The position numbers and the translations under genes were made by a program. DNA of 64,000 bases from Promethearchaeota archaeon (GTDB lineage: Archaea > Asgardarchaeota > Lokiarchaeia > Sigyniarchaeales > SOKP01): contig JAGXNO010000006.1 in assembly GCA_019894975.1 (NCBI GenBank), forward strand, positions 1 through 64,000, given 5' to 3'. Shown here one piece after another: positions 1 to 8,901 of this stretch (position 1 is its first letter; each line of letters starts with the position of its first letter). A model generated the notes under the pieces. That model saw only the letters and a program-made list of their open reading frames with translations. It made no database searches and was not told the origin of the DNA.

Positions 1-2
1 TC

Positions 3-176
3 TTTAATATTAAAGATATTTTAAAACCACTAACCGAAGTTGAACTTCAAGAGCTTATAGTTGATGATGAGGTTTTAATGGAAAAAGAAAAAAAGGCAAT
101 TGATAATCAAATCAAAAGGATTCAACAACAACAAGAGAATGCAATCCAATTAGAAGACCTCAAAAAGCCAAAATAG
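3..176 (+). CDS. C-terminal end of an unidentified protein (5' end outside window)
   Basis: An open frame runs from the window edge to a TAG at 174-176 and gives the last 57 residues of a protein. The tail is rich in Glu, Lys and Gln (a QQQQ run near the end) and looks helical or coiled-coil. No domain can be recognised from this fragment. Its frame has no stop up to the window edge, which is why I read it as the end of a longer gene. It lies about 100 bases ahead of the GPN-loop GTPase on the same strand. Confidence 0.55.
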   Translation, partial: FNIKDILKPLTEVELQELIVDDEVLMEKEKKAIDNQIKRIQQQQENAIQLEDLKKPK

Positions 177-275
177 ATAATTAAATGTTATTAAAATTTT
201 AACAGTTCAATCTAATTTCTAAGTAGCAAATCTTTAATTAATTTCTAATATTGGATATAAAAGAGGTTAACTGAT

Positions 276-1052
276 ATATTATTAAATTATATTATAGGTA
301 CAGCTGGAAGCGGTAAAAGTACTCTCACAGGAGAATTAAAGCGGTATGTTCTAAATCGAAATCCAGATATTTCAGCAATTACACTGAATCTTGATCCTGG
401 AGTCAAAACTATTTCTTATACTCCTGACATAGATATAAGGGATTTTATCATCTTAGAAGAGGTTATGGAACAATATGGTTTAGGTCCTAATGGTGGGATG
501 ATTCTAGCATCGGATTTGATGGTTAATTTTTTAGATGACCTAAAAGAAGAAATTGATGAGTATAATCCCGATTGGATATTTGTAGATACTGCGGGACAAT
601 TAGAGTTATTTGCCTTTCGTGAAACTGGACCGTTAATAGCTAGTGCTTTGGGATTCGGCGATGTTCAAAGATCTGTTAGTTTTTTATTTGATTCAAATTT
701 CGTCCTCAGACCAAATGGTTTCATTTCAACCTTACTTTTAGCTGCTTCAGTACAATTTAGGTTTAGGAATATTTCACAAATAAATGTATTGTCTAAGGTG
801 GATATAATTGATGAGGATCAAATAGATATGATTATTAACTGGAGCCATGATTTTCAAGCATTGGCAGATTCAACTAATGAGAGAGAAAAAGGACTCATTA
901 GAGAATTATCCATGCTAGTCTCAGAAGTTTTTGTCCAAATGGGCTCTACAAGTGAATTAATTCCCTGTTCAACAAGAAAAGATGACGGTTTAGACATAAT
1001 ATTTGGACATTTACAGAGAGTTTTTGATTCGGATGAATCAAAATTCTATTAA
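276..1052 (+). CDS. GPN-loop GTPase (GPN1/XAB1/PAB0955 family), non-standard start
   Basis: A GTPase of the GPN-loop family, SIMIBI-class proteins that dimerise and in eukaryotes help assemble and import RNA polymerase; the archaeal role is unsettled. The P-loop GTAGSGKST is encoded at 297-323, followed by the signature GPN in GLGPNGG, DTAGQ as switch II (G3), and NVLSKVD as the G4 element. The frame is open only from 261, and no ATG, GTG or TTG occurs before the P-loop; the first ATG is at 465 and would remove the whole nucleotide-binding site. I therefore place the start at the ATA at 276, 8-10 bases after a Shine-Dalgarno-like AGAGG (262-266). This gives a short lead into the P-loop of the length usual in archaeal members. 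ATT at 291 or an undetected indel are alternatives. Family call is firm, start is not. Confidence 0.85.
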   Translation: MLLNYIIGTAGSGKSTLTGELKRYVLNRNPDISAITLNLDPGVKTISYTPDIDIRDFIILEEVMEQYGLGPNGGMILASDLMVNFLDDLKEEIDEYNPDWIFVDTAGQLELFAFRETGPLIASALGFGDVQRSVSFLFDSNFVLRPNGFISTLLLAASVQFRFRNISQINVLSKVDIIDEDQIDMIINWSHDFQALADSTNEREKGLIRELSMLVSEVFVQMGSTSELIPCSTRKDDGLDIIFGHLQRVFDSDESKFY

Positions 1053-1101
1053 ACTCGCTCAAAATTTAAGAAGCGTCGATTGAATAAATAATCTAAGAAT
1101 C

Positions 1102-2199
1102 ATGAAGATAATCGGACCAATTGCAGGCATAGGTTCAAGATTAAAACCATTTACTTTAAGTAAGCCAAAAGCTTTTTTAACAGTGGCAGGAAAAAAAGTT
1201 TTAGATCATATTCTTGAAAAATTTAGCAATACATTTGACCCAAATACAGAATTAATACTCATCGTTGGATATAGAAAGAGACAAATTACCGAATACATTA
1301 AAAAGAATTATGCAGATAAATTTAAACTTATATTTATTGAACAAGAACCGAGAGGATATTCAGATGACATCCCTTTTTATTGGGGTCTGGGAGAAGCAGT
1401 CTATTTATCCAATATAAGATTTAAAAAACAACATTTTGAAACCAAAGACCAGGATAAAAGAGAAGGCTCTCTTATCTTTTTAGGAGATATGATACCTATA
1501 GATGAGTACTCGTACTTTATGTACCGTTATTTTGAATCTGACATAGATGGGATTATAACCGTAATGGAAGTTCCAAAAGAAGATGCTCATTCTTACGGGG
1601 TAGTGACTATAGATGAAAACGCGGTTATCCAAAAGCTTGTGGAAAAACCAAAAGAATTTATATCAAATTTAGCCATTGCCGGACCATACGCTTTTTCGCA
1701 TTCAGCTACAATGGCACTTTTCACAAATATTAAACGTTATTTAGATAATAAATCAGAAACTAAAAATGAAATATATTTGACTCAAAGCTTACAGGATTTA
1801 GTGGATCAAGGATTTAAAATTGCTGCAGTTCCATTAAAAAAAGGAAACCTCGATTTTGGTAGACCTTCTGAATTACTCAATGGAAATAAATATTTGTTAA
1901 TGCAAACCTCAGTTAGAAAAGAAGACTTTTCAGGATTAAATATAACGTCTGAAAGATCTTTAATAAAAAATCCTGTATATATTGGAAGGAATACAAAAAT
2001 AATAAATTCAGTTATCGGACCCTATGTTTCAATAGGAGATAATTCAAAAATTGAAAATTGCATAATAGAAAATAGCGTTATAGAAGAAAGAACTCAACTT
2101 AATAACATTATTTCCAGAAACTCTATTATAGGTAGTGATGTAATGGTTGAGAATATAAGTAAGGATTATTTAATTATTGGGGATAAAAGCAGATATTAA
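1102..2199 (+). CDS. Nucleotide-sugar pyrophosphorylase with left-handed beta-helix tail (RmlA-long/GlmU-like)
   Basis: A sugar-1-phosphate nucleotidyltransferase that would make an NDP-sugar. The GT-A-fold N-terminal domain has the G-x-G-S-R-L-x-P-x-T signature at residues 9-18 with the following SKPKA lysine, an LGDM metal-site motif near residue 135, and a VEKP motif in the middle. From about residue 285 the chain turns into hexapeptide repeats (for example VYIGRNTKIINSVIG) typical of a left-handed beta helix, as in long RmlA and GlmU-type proteins; an acetyltransferase active site was not identified. The nucleotide and sugar cannot be told from sequence. It stands alone here, 50 bases after the GTPase, and may feed the glycan genes 30 kb away. 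Confidence 0.85.
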   Translation: MKIIGPIAGIGSRLKPFTLSKPKAFLTVAGKKVLDHILEKFSNTFDPNTELILIVGYRKRQITEYIKKNYADKFKLIFIEQEPRGYSDDIPFYWGLGEAVYLSNIRFKKQHFETKDQDKREGSLIFLGDMIPIDEYSYFMYRYFESDIDGIITVMEVPKEDAHSYGVVTIDENAVIQKLVEKPKEFISNLAIAGPYAFSHSATMALFTNIKRYLDNKSETKNEIYLTQSLQDLVDQGFKIAAVPLKKGNLDFGRPSELLNGNKYLLMQTSVRKEDFSGLNITSERSLIKNPVYIGRNTKIINSVIGPYVSIGDNSKIENCIIENSVIEERTQLNNIISRNSIIGSDVMVENISKDYLIIGDKSRY

Positions 2200-2326
2200 T
2201 AATTTTCCTCATCAAATTACTTCTAAATAATATAGTTAATTATTAATTTTAGTAAGATTAAAATAGTAATTAATAATATCAAGATTTTGACTATATTAGA
2301 AATTTAAATAATACTTGAGAATAATC

Positions 2327-3709
2327 ATGTCGTATCATATTGCTTTTGATGTTGCTCATAAACCCAGGGGTCGAATTGACGAGAATTTAACTGAACTTCG
2401 AGATCATGTAAATTCAAATGATTTTGTATGTTATAACTTTTTAGAAATTCCAATCACGGAAGAATCACTTATACCCTATGACATATTAGTCTTTGTTTGT
2501 CCTGATTTTTCAAGAATAAACGCAAATGAAGTAACCCAAATTGTAAAATGGGTTAAAAATTCCGGAGGGGGGCTCTTATTATTATCACATGCAGGCGGTG
2601 ATAGAGGTCGTGGGAGTAACTTATCTGAAATTTCAGAGCAGTTTGGTATAATTTTTGAAAATGATCAAGTTTTAGATGAACGAGTAAATTTAGGTATGGA
2701 AAATATTCCTTTAATAAATGTTTTTAATATCCCTCATCCAATTACATCCGAAATAGACACCTTATGTTATAGATCGGGGTGTTCTCTTTCGATAGTTGGT
2801 AGTGGAGCATTCGCGATAGCCGATTCGAATGAAACGTCAGAACCTTTTTCTTGTCCTCTTATATGTGTATCTGAATTAGGAAAAGGAAGAGTATGCTGCA
2901 TTGGAAGTTATGAAATGTTTAGGGATAAAATAGGGGGTGGTTTTCAGTGTTATGATCATCCTAATTTAGCACTAAATATTTTTAAATGGCTTGTTTCGGA
3001 TCACCGAATTGAGCTTAGATCAACCCTAGACATTCCAACACCCCTTTCTCAATCATCTGCACCAATTTCATCTGCTGAAACCCAATCTATATATTCAAAC
3101 GACACATCTCCAAGTACGGGAAGAGCAATTAACATCGATTTTTCTATGAAAATCTCTAAAAAAAGTGAGTTAATAGAATTATTAAAAATATTTCAGAATC
3201 AGATAAATACAATCAAAACTACGATTGACAAGTTAATAGATACTGCAACAGATGCAGATACTGACATTGTAGAGTCTGATCAACTTCTTATTTCTAACAT
3301 AGAAGATCAATATCAAGATAATAAACCTATTACACAAGAAACTCCATCTTTAGAAGATATTACGAGTGAAATCAATAGCATTAGCAATTTAGAAAAAGAC
3401 GAAGAAGGTCTTACATCATTACCGCCCAAACCAGAGAGTTTGGTCCAAGAAGAAGTCGAAGAAACAGGTTTAAAACCAGTACCTAAACTCAAAACAAAAG
3501 ATAAAACCAACAAGGAATTAAAAGATGAAAAGAAGGATTTAGAATCACAACTTTCTTCTGTTGAAATATTGAAGGAATCCATTGACAAAAAGCATTCATC
3601 TGGAAAAATAGATGATGACGAATATTCAAAAAGATCAAAAAAACTAGAGAGTGATACAAAGAAAACAAAGAAAAAGATGGGTGTTATAGATAAGTTATTA
3701 GAAAAATAA
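2327..3709 (+). CDS. IFT52/GldG-like (GATase1-like fold) protein with coiled-coil tail
   Basis: The first 225 residues form a Rossmann-like domain: beta strand with FDVAHKPRGRID at the start, then DILVFVCPD, then a Gly-rich turn and LLLLSHAGGD, and a late GKGRVCCIGSYEMF strand-turn. This pattern fits the DUF4350/GldG/IFT52 N-terminal superfamily (class I glutamine-amidotransferase-like fold lacking an obvious catalytic triad). A low-complexity Ser/Thr/Pro linker follows, then about 190 residues rich in Lys, Glu and Asp that should form coiled coils. A TTG at 2315 is in frame, but the ATG at 2327 is the more credible start. Its neighbours give no pathway. The superfamily call is moderate; a specific IFT52 relationship is only a resemblance. 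Confidence 0.55.
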   Translation: MSYHIAFDVAHKPRGRIDENLTELRDHVNSNDFVCYNFLEIPITEESLIPYDILVFVCPDFSRINANEVTQIVKWVKNSGGGLLLLSHAGGDRGRGSNLSEISEQFGIIFENDQVLDERVNLGMENIPLINVFNIPHPITSEIDTLCYRSGCSLSIVGSGAFAIADSNETSEPFSCPLICVSELGKGRVCCIGSYEMFRDKIGGGFQCYDHPNLALNIFKWLVSDHRIELRSTLDIPTPLSQSSAPISSAETQSIYSNDTSPSTGRAINIDFSMKISKKSELIELLKIFQNQINTIKTTIDKLIDTATDADTDIVESDQLLISNIEDQYQDNKPITQETPSLEDITSEINSISNLEKDEEGLTSLPPKPESLVQEEVEETGLKPVPKLKTKDKTNKELKDEKKDLESQLSSVEILKESIDKKHSSGKIDDDEYSKRSKKLESDTKKTKKKMGVIDKLLEK

Positions 3710-3735
3710 ATAACTAAACAAGATACTAGAAAACT

Positions 3736-5058
3736 TCACCCTTTAGGTTTCACAGGGTGTCCTTCCGGGATATACGGTTGGGCATATTTATTTACGATCT
3801 CAAAGAAATCTTTATCACTTACACCCTTAGTAACTTTCTTAAGTTCTTCCTTTATAATTTTGAAGGACTTCCTTAATTCTTCTTTTGAGGTTGTTTCGTG
3901 TTTTTGTTTAACTTCTGTTGAGATTTTTCTTATTATTTCGATAGGAATATCTAAATCTAGAACTTTTAGCTTCTCGTGTAAAGCGTGGGTCACAGATTTT
4001 GTCCCTGAAAATTTTCCCAAATAGAATTTTCTTCTTCTTCCTACCATACGGGGGTTTATTGGTTCATATGTTAGTGGATGAGCCAGAATTGCAGCAATAT
4101 GGAGTCCACTTTCATGGGAGAAGGCATAGTCTCCTACTATAGGTTTATATTGTGATAAAGGTTTACAGAAATATTTTTCACATTGTGCACTTAATTCAGG
4201 TAACTTTGTCAAATCTATTCCTGTTTTTATTCCTATCCTTTCCAATATTGTTGCTACTTCTTCTAAAGCCGCATTTCCCGCACGTTCGCCATACCCATTT
4301 ATACAGGTGTGAGGATATTTACAACCTTCTATAACTCCCGTTATTGTATTTGCTACTGCTAGTCCAAAATCATTATGAGTATGAATACCAATCGGGATAT
4401 TTTCTCTAAGAGGGGCAATTACTTCCTCTTTGATACGTTTAATCAAATATGAGGTTGATATAGGCGTTAAGATCCCAACAGTATCCCCCAAGACTACTCG
4501 TTCTGCTCCTGCTTTGATAGCTGTTTCAAAAACATTTTTTAAATGAACAAAGTCACATCTAGATCCATCTTCAGCAACCCAGTTAATTTTAAATCCATTA
4601 TCTTTAGCATAATGAAGTGCAGTTTCAATTTGATTTAATTGATGATCCGCATTTTGTTTTAATGTTTTTCTAAAGATAGGTGAGATGGGCATGAATATCA
4701 CAATTTCTTTAAGATCTGCGTCTATACATGCATCAATGTCATCTTTCCTCGGTCTGGCAATCCCTAAAATTGTAGATTTTTTAAAGTTTTCATTAACAAT
4801 AGCTTTTACTATTTTTTTTTCTGAATCTGAGACTGCTGGAAAACCTACGGCTATTAGTTTAACCCCAATCTCATCCATCATTTTTGCTAGATGTATTTTT
4901 TCATCGAGAGTTAAATAAACAGTGGGACTTTGTTCCCCATCTCGTAAAGTTTCGTCCCAGATCTCAATTGAATCGGGTAAATCATAGTTTTTTAATGCAA
5001 TCTCATTGTAGTCAATAAGGAGATCCCGAAGTTCCTCCTTTGAGAATTTGTAAGACAT
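3736..5058 (-). CDS. Homocitrate synthase-type DRE-TIM enzyme (LeuA/NifV/HCS/CimA family)
   Basis: An acyl-CoA-dependent Claisen-condensing enzyme. The DRE-TIM signature DETLRDGEQS is at residues 35-44, HTHND provides the metal-binding histidines, and NGYGERAGNA is the second family signature. The piece HESGLH followed by LTYEPINP resembles homocitrate synthases (NifV/lysine type) more than isopropylmalate synthase, and 440 residues is too short for a LeuA with its leucine-binding regulatory domain. Substrate is inferred: homocitrate for lysine, or citramalate. An Lrp-type regulator lies just upstream on the same strand, which recalls the LysM-lysine pairing known in Sulfolobus. One family motif reads LGKFSG where LGKHSG is usual. 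Confidence 0.75.
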   Translation of the reverse strand: MSYKFSKEELRDLLIDYNEIALKNYDLPDSIEIWDETLRDGEQSPTVYLTLDEKIHLAKMMDEIGVKLIAVGFPAVSDSEKKIVKAIVNENFKKSTILGIARPRKDDIDACIDADLKEIVIFMPISPIFRKTLKQNADHQLNQIETALHYAKDNGFKINWVAEDGSRCDFVHLKNVFETAIKAGAERVVLGDTVGILTPISTSYLIKRIKEEVIAPLRENIPIGIHTHNDFGLAVANTITGVIEGCKYPHTCINGYGERAGNAALEEVATILERIGIKTGIDLTKLPELSAQCEKYFCKPLSQYKPIVGDYAFSHESGLHIAAILAHPLTYEPINPRMVGRRRKFYLGKFSGTKSVTHALHEKLKVLDLDIPIEIIRKISTEVKQKHETTSKEELRKSFKIIKEELKKVTKGVSDKDFFEIVNKYAQPYIPEGHPVKPKG

Positions 5059-5204
5059 AGTTTAATCCTTTTTATAATTAATGATAAATAAAATTATGGA
5101 ATACAAATAAATTTCATTTTTAGAAAAAGTATAAAATAGTTAAAAGATAACGTGGAGCCCAAACTTGTGAGTAAGAATTGAAAATCAAACAAAAAAGAAA
5201 AGAA

Positions 5205-5624
5205 TTATTTAATAACGTCTGTAATAAAACAGGTCTCTACAATTTTCACTCCTTTAATTTGTGAGATCTTCTCTTCTATTAAAGGGTTAAATTGTTCTAT
5301 TGAAGGGATTTCAACTTTCATAAATAAACCACAATCACCAGATAGTCTCCAGATATCAGTAATTTCTTCAATGTCTAATAATTCCTTCAAAATCCTTTTT
5401 ATCTCTTTAAAATCTGGTTCTAATTTCACGGTTGCCCTAGTACGAGGTTTATTATCAATTGCATAATCAATTGTGAATTTTCTGATCACACTTTCATTTG
5501 TTAATTTTTTTACTCGTCTTCTAACAGTTGCTTCAGTTTTGCCAACACTCAGAGAAATCTCATTAAAAGACATTCTACTATTATCTTTTAATAATTCTAA
5601 AATTTTCAAATCTACAATATCCAT
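5205..5624 (-). CDS. Lrp/AsnC family transcriptional regulator
   Basis: 139 residues, the normal size for this family. Residues 1-60 form the winged helix-turn-helix (DLKILELLKDNSRMSFNEIS, then TEATVRRRVKKL as the recognition helix). The remainder is the RAM ligand-binding domain, with the GDCGLFMKVE strand. Such proteins bind amino acids as oligomers and act locally. It lies 146 bases upstream of the homocitrate-synthase-type gene on the same strand, so regulation of that gene by lysine or a related amino acid is a reasonable inference, as for LysM, but no operator could be defined. Confidence 0.9.
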   Translation of the reverse strand: MDIVDLKILELLKDNSRMSFNEISLSVGKTEATVRRRVKKLTNESVIRKFTIDYAIDNKPRTRATVKLEPDFKEIKRILKELLDIEEITDIWRLSGDCGLFMKVEIPSIEQFNPLIEEKISQIKGVKIVETCFITDVIK

Positions 5625-6005
5625 AATATCGAAATCACGAATTTTTTATATTCTTTTTATAAAAATAATTTCACTTTATTATTAAATATGATGATTATAT
5701 ATATAAAAACTTTAATTATATTCTCAAATTCACTAATTTTATAGCGAATTGAAAATACTATTGTCTGAAAATGGTTATCAATCTATTAATAAAGCTATTA
5801 ATCAATACAAAATCGGAAATTAATATCTTAGATTTGGTGCCTTTATGCGAAAAATAGTTTTTTTATCTCAAGCTGTTTCATAGGAAATTGATCAAAAATA
5901 ATTATAAAGTAAAAATTTTTAAGATGAAATAAATCATAATTTCGTTCAAATATTTAGACGTTAGCTTTAATAAAAAAAAAACTTTTTTATAGAGTTTATA
6001 TTAAA
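5625..6005. other. Intergenic region, 381 bases, no supported gene
   Basis: Very AT-rich spacer between two divergently transcribed genes, so it should hold promoters for both. A short open frame starting with TTG near 5750 would encode 24 residues (ending KIGN) and another from the ATG at 5771 would encode 28; both are too short and unsupported. A TATATATAAAA stretch (about 5697-5709) lies upstream of the Lrp gene. No RNA gene or repeat was recognised. Confidence 0.4.
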
Positions 6006-6578
6006 ATGATTAATATGGAAAAACTAACAAACAAAGAGTTTATAACACCTACAGTATTAATCGCCAGTGTTTACGCCGTTCTAGTATCTAATTTCTTTAT
6101 GATGGCTTATAGATCGGTACTCGATGCTAATTGGTCATTTTTTACAAACAATAATTCATTAGCTAATATATTAGCTCTTGCTTTTGTGCTATTTATTGTA
6201 ATACTTGTATTATCAATAAAATATACAGAGAAAATTGACAGTAAAATACTAATAACTATAATAATCATCATTACGGGTTTATGTGGATTTGTCGTTACCA
6301 CGTTTTGGACTTTGGAGTGGTTTATGCTTGGTTTTATAGTAGTTGCTTTATCGATTGCCTACCTTACCCCATGTTTATCTAAACTTTCAACTGAAATGGT
6401 GGGACCTGAACCTGAAAAAGATTATTATAAATTGATATTTCCTATTAGCATGATTTTATGGATCGGGATCTCAGTACTCATCTTTTATTTCATAGAGAAC
6501 GAATATGTATGGAGATTTTTTTACATAATTTCGGGTGTTCTTAATATCGCAGGATCATTTATGATTTACAATGTTTAA
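6006..6578 (+). CDS. Six-helix membrane protein, MFS-like in appearance, function unknown
   Basis: 190 residues with about six hydrophobic segments (roughly 15-35, 52-70, 76-97, 100-120, 142-162 and 166-187) separated by short charged loops such as KYTEKIDSK. A lone PEPEKDYYK loop follows the fourth helix, a layout that could be half of a major-facilitator transporter, but no family signature (for example the MFS loop 2-3 motif) is present. The start is ATG at 6006, with a second ATG three codons later. No operon partner is evident. I do not recognise the family. Confidence 0.6.
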   Translation: MINMEKLTNKEFITPTVLIASVYAVLVSNFFMMAYRSVLDANWSFFTNNNSLANILALAFVLFIVILVLSIKYTEKIDSKILITIIIIITGLCGFVVTTFWTLEWFMLGFIVVALSIAYLTPCLSKLSTEMVGPEPEKDYYKLIFPISMILWIGISVLIFYFIENEYVWRFFYIISGVLNIAGSFMIYNV

Positions 6579-6781
6579 TACGTTTGATAATTAATTTAGA
6601 TTTCAAAGTTAATACTAGGTCTAGGTCTGAAAAAAAATTTAGCTATAGGATTAGCTGATTTTTATATCTTCTCTATTTTTTAGTTGAATACTAATTGGTT
6701 TTAAATGATTAAATCGTATCAATAATATTATTAGAAATGTATTAATTCTTCATAATATATTCTATAGATAGAGTTAAAATA

Positions 6782-7582
6782 ATGTCAAAACAAATTCCTG
6801 AAAACGTTAAAGAGTCGTTGAGATCAATAGGTCTTACAGATTACGAAATCTCAATTTATCTCACTTTGATCTCAAAAGGTCCAATGGATGCCCGAGAACT
6901 ATCAGAAGCATCGGGAGTCCCTTATTCTCGTATATATAACATCCTCACTCAGCTGGAAAAGGATAAACTGTTTATAATAAAGGAGGAAGAGTCTCGTCCG
7001 TCTCGTTATTTTGCTAAATCACCAGATGAAGCTCTCATCATTGCAAAAAAACAATATAGTGATAGTTTTAATGAACATTCAGACAAAATTATTCATACTC
7101 TTACCCCGATATACCAATCTCATGATACCCCAATCAAGATCGCGCTATATGTTCATAGAGGTAGAGATGTTTGCATTAATAGAGCTTTATCATTAATAAA
7201 TTTAGCAAAAAATTCAATATACTTTACTTCAACAGAATTTGAATTACTAGAATTATTTTTTGATGATATTAAAAAAGCAAGAGCAAGGGGAGTTACTGAT
7301 ATTAAGCTCCTGGTTGACGCAAATGCTTTAGGAGACAAAAATTTTAAATCATTACTTAAGAAATATAATCAGCTCTGTGAAATTAAGTGGAGAGATCAGA
7401 TTTTTGGTAGTTCTGTTATCATTGATGAAGGTGAAGATGCGTTTATTATCCTTTCTGAAAGTTTCTTTCCAAAAAAAATGTCTTATTTTGGAATTGTAAC
7501 AGATCATGTCGCCTTTGGACCTTCTTCTTTATACTACTATGAATATCTGTATAAAAGCGCAAATGATGCAAAATTAGATTAG
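6782..7582 (+). CDS. TrmB-family transcriptional regulator
   Basis: 266 residues, a normal size for TrmB-like regulators. The N-terminal winged helix runs over residues 10-85: LTDYEISIYLTLISKGPMDARELS, then VPYSRIYNILTQLEKDKL as recognition helix and a wing around EESRPSRYFA. Residues 110-255 match the phospholipase-D-like C-terminal domain (phrases such as SIYFTSTEF and GVTDIKLLVD). TrmB proteins usually sense sugars or metabolites and control transport or central carbon genes. The gene stands alone and the target is unknown; the nearest convergent genes encode iron-sulfur proteins. Confidence 0.85.
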   Translation: MSKQIPENVKESLRSIGLTDYEISIYLTLISKGPMDARELSEASGVPYSRIYNILTQLEKDKLFIIKEEESRPSRYFAKSPDEALIIAKKQYSDSFNEHSDKIIHTLTPIYQSHDTPIKIALYVHRGRDVCINRALSLINLAKNSIYFTSTEFELLELFFDDIKKARARGVTDIKLLVDANALGDKNFKSLLKKYNQLCEIKWRDQIFGSSVIIDEGEDAFIILSESFFPKKMSYFGIVTDHVAFGPSSLYYYEYLYKSANDAKLD

Positions 7583-7614
7583 TTTATCCAAACTCTCTCA
7601 ATTAAAGATAAGTC

Positions 7615-7869
7615 TTAAAATTTAATTGTAATTGCATTTTCAGGACATGCTTCGACACATTTAAAACAACGGGTGCATACCGAAGGCCAAATTGCTGTAA
7701 TTTTCCAATTCTGTGGATCATATATGTTCGCTTCTTTTTTTTTCAAATCTTCATGGCGTAAAAACACACAAGGATCACATACTTTTAGACATTTAGCACA
7801 TTCCCTGGGATCAACTTTTCCATCTGGTCCGCATTTTGAATAATCAATTTTAATTTTTGTCTTGCCCAT
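7615..7869 (-). CDS. Small ferredoxin-like 4Fe-4S protein
   Basis: 84 residues with nine cysteines at 13, 24, 27, 31, 34, 65, 68, 71 and 75. The second motif (CTRCFKCVEACP) is a classic 4Fe-4S ligand set; the first is stretched, with ten residues between the first two cysteines. It would carry electrons in the cytoplasm. It follows the larger iron-sulfur protein after an 8-base gap, so the two are surely co-transcribed and may form one electron-transfer unit. Confidence 0.85.
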   Translation of the reverse strand: MGKTKIKIDYSKCGPDGKVDPRECAKCLKVCDPCVFLRHEDLKKKEANIYDPQNWKITAIWPSVCTRCFKCVEACPENAITIKF

Positions 7870-7877
7870 AATATCAC

Positions 7878-8747
7878 CTAGAAATGCCCATCAAATCCTT
7901 TAAATTCTTGTCTTGGTATTAAATTCAAAGCATCATGTTTGCATGCATGACGGCATACTCCACATCCAAAACACTTATTGTAATCAATAATAACCCTACC
8001 AATAGATGGAATATAACGGATAGCATTCCATTGACACATAGAAACACAAGATTTACATCCTTGACAGTTATCTTGATTTAAATTAATTATATATTCTGCT
8101 TTAGACATAATCATTAAATCAAAATCATTCCGTAAACGCAACGCACCACATTCAGGACTTTCGCAATTGCATATCGCATTTATGTATGGATACGGTTGAT
8201 ACCAAACCGTAGAAACCAAACCATTTTTATTATGTTGTTCCATCCTTTCCACAGCTTCTTCACGCGTGATACGATGTGCTCTCTCTTTTGGTATAAATCT
8301 AGGGAGCTTTTCTAGTACTTCTGAAAGTACTCCAAAATTAATACAACTCTGATAATTTATACCTCTCTGCATCTTCCGACACATACAGTAAGTCTCAACA
8401 ATAGGTTCTGCAGCTAATTCGGAAAGAATAATCTGGGCATCTTCCATAGGAATTACCTGCCCAATATGACCATCTGCTCTTATTGGTTTAGGTTTTCTAA
8501 TAGTTCCATGAATCATTCGCTCAACAGTATGACGAAGAATTTTCCCAATAAGTGGCATTTGCAATTTATAACCCAATCCCTTTGATGATAATCCTGCGAT
8601 TTTTCGGATGTAAACCGCTTCAAAATTCATCCACTGCTCAGTTAAATATTCCTGCAAATTATGTTCATCAGCTAGTTGATCTGAATAGTTCCTTGCATTC
8701 ATATACCATTTCTTACCAATTCCATGTTGTGTGCACCACTTACACAT
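7878..8747 (-). CDS. Iron-sulfur protein with C-terminal 2x[4Fe-4S] domain
   Basis: 289 residues. The last 65 residues hold two standard 4Fe-4S motifs (CQGCKSCVSMC and CFGCGVCRHAC). Upstream there are further paired cysteines: CKWC at residues 2-5, CMC near 122, and CNCESPEC near 193, which may bind an extra cluster or metal. The middle section has no family I can name. Its start lies at ATG 8747, and the preceding 150 bases are a clear promoter region. It heads a two-gene operon with the small ferredoxin. The substrate or redox partner is unknown; genes of this sort are common in anaerobic archaea. Confidence 0.8.
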   Translation of the reverse strand: MCKWCTQHGIGKKWYMNARNYSDQLADEHNLQEYLTEQWMNFEAVYIRKIAGLSSKGLGYKLQMPLIGKILRHTVERMIHGTIRKPKPIRADGHIGQVIPMEDAQIILSELAAEPIVETYCMCRKMQRGINYQSCINFGVLSEVLEKLPRFIPKERAHRITREEAVERMEQHNKNGLVSTVWYQPYPYINAICNCESPECGALRLRNDFDLMIMSKAEYIINLNQDNCQGCKSCVSMCQWNAIRYIPSIGRVIIDYNKCFGCGVCRHACKHDALNLIPRQEFKGFDGHF

Positions 8748-8901
8748 ATTTTTCCCCTAATTTACAAAACTAATAAGATATTAATTTAAATTAAATATTA
8801 GGTAATATAAAGCTTTTAATTTTCACGAATTTGACTTAAACGTACGCAAACCAATCACAACTCTAAGGAAATTATAATAAAAAGAGTAAAAATGGATTTA
8901 A

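Noticed and set aside
3313-3588. 91-residue minus-strand frame
   Set aside because: Antisense shadow of the coiled-coil part of the IFT52/GldG-like gene.
5747-5854. Two very short frames of 24 and 28 residues in the spacer
   Set aside because: Too short and unsupported; one looks protein-like (ending KIGN) but nothing confirms it.
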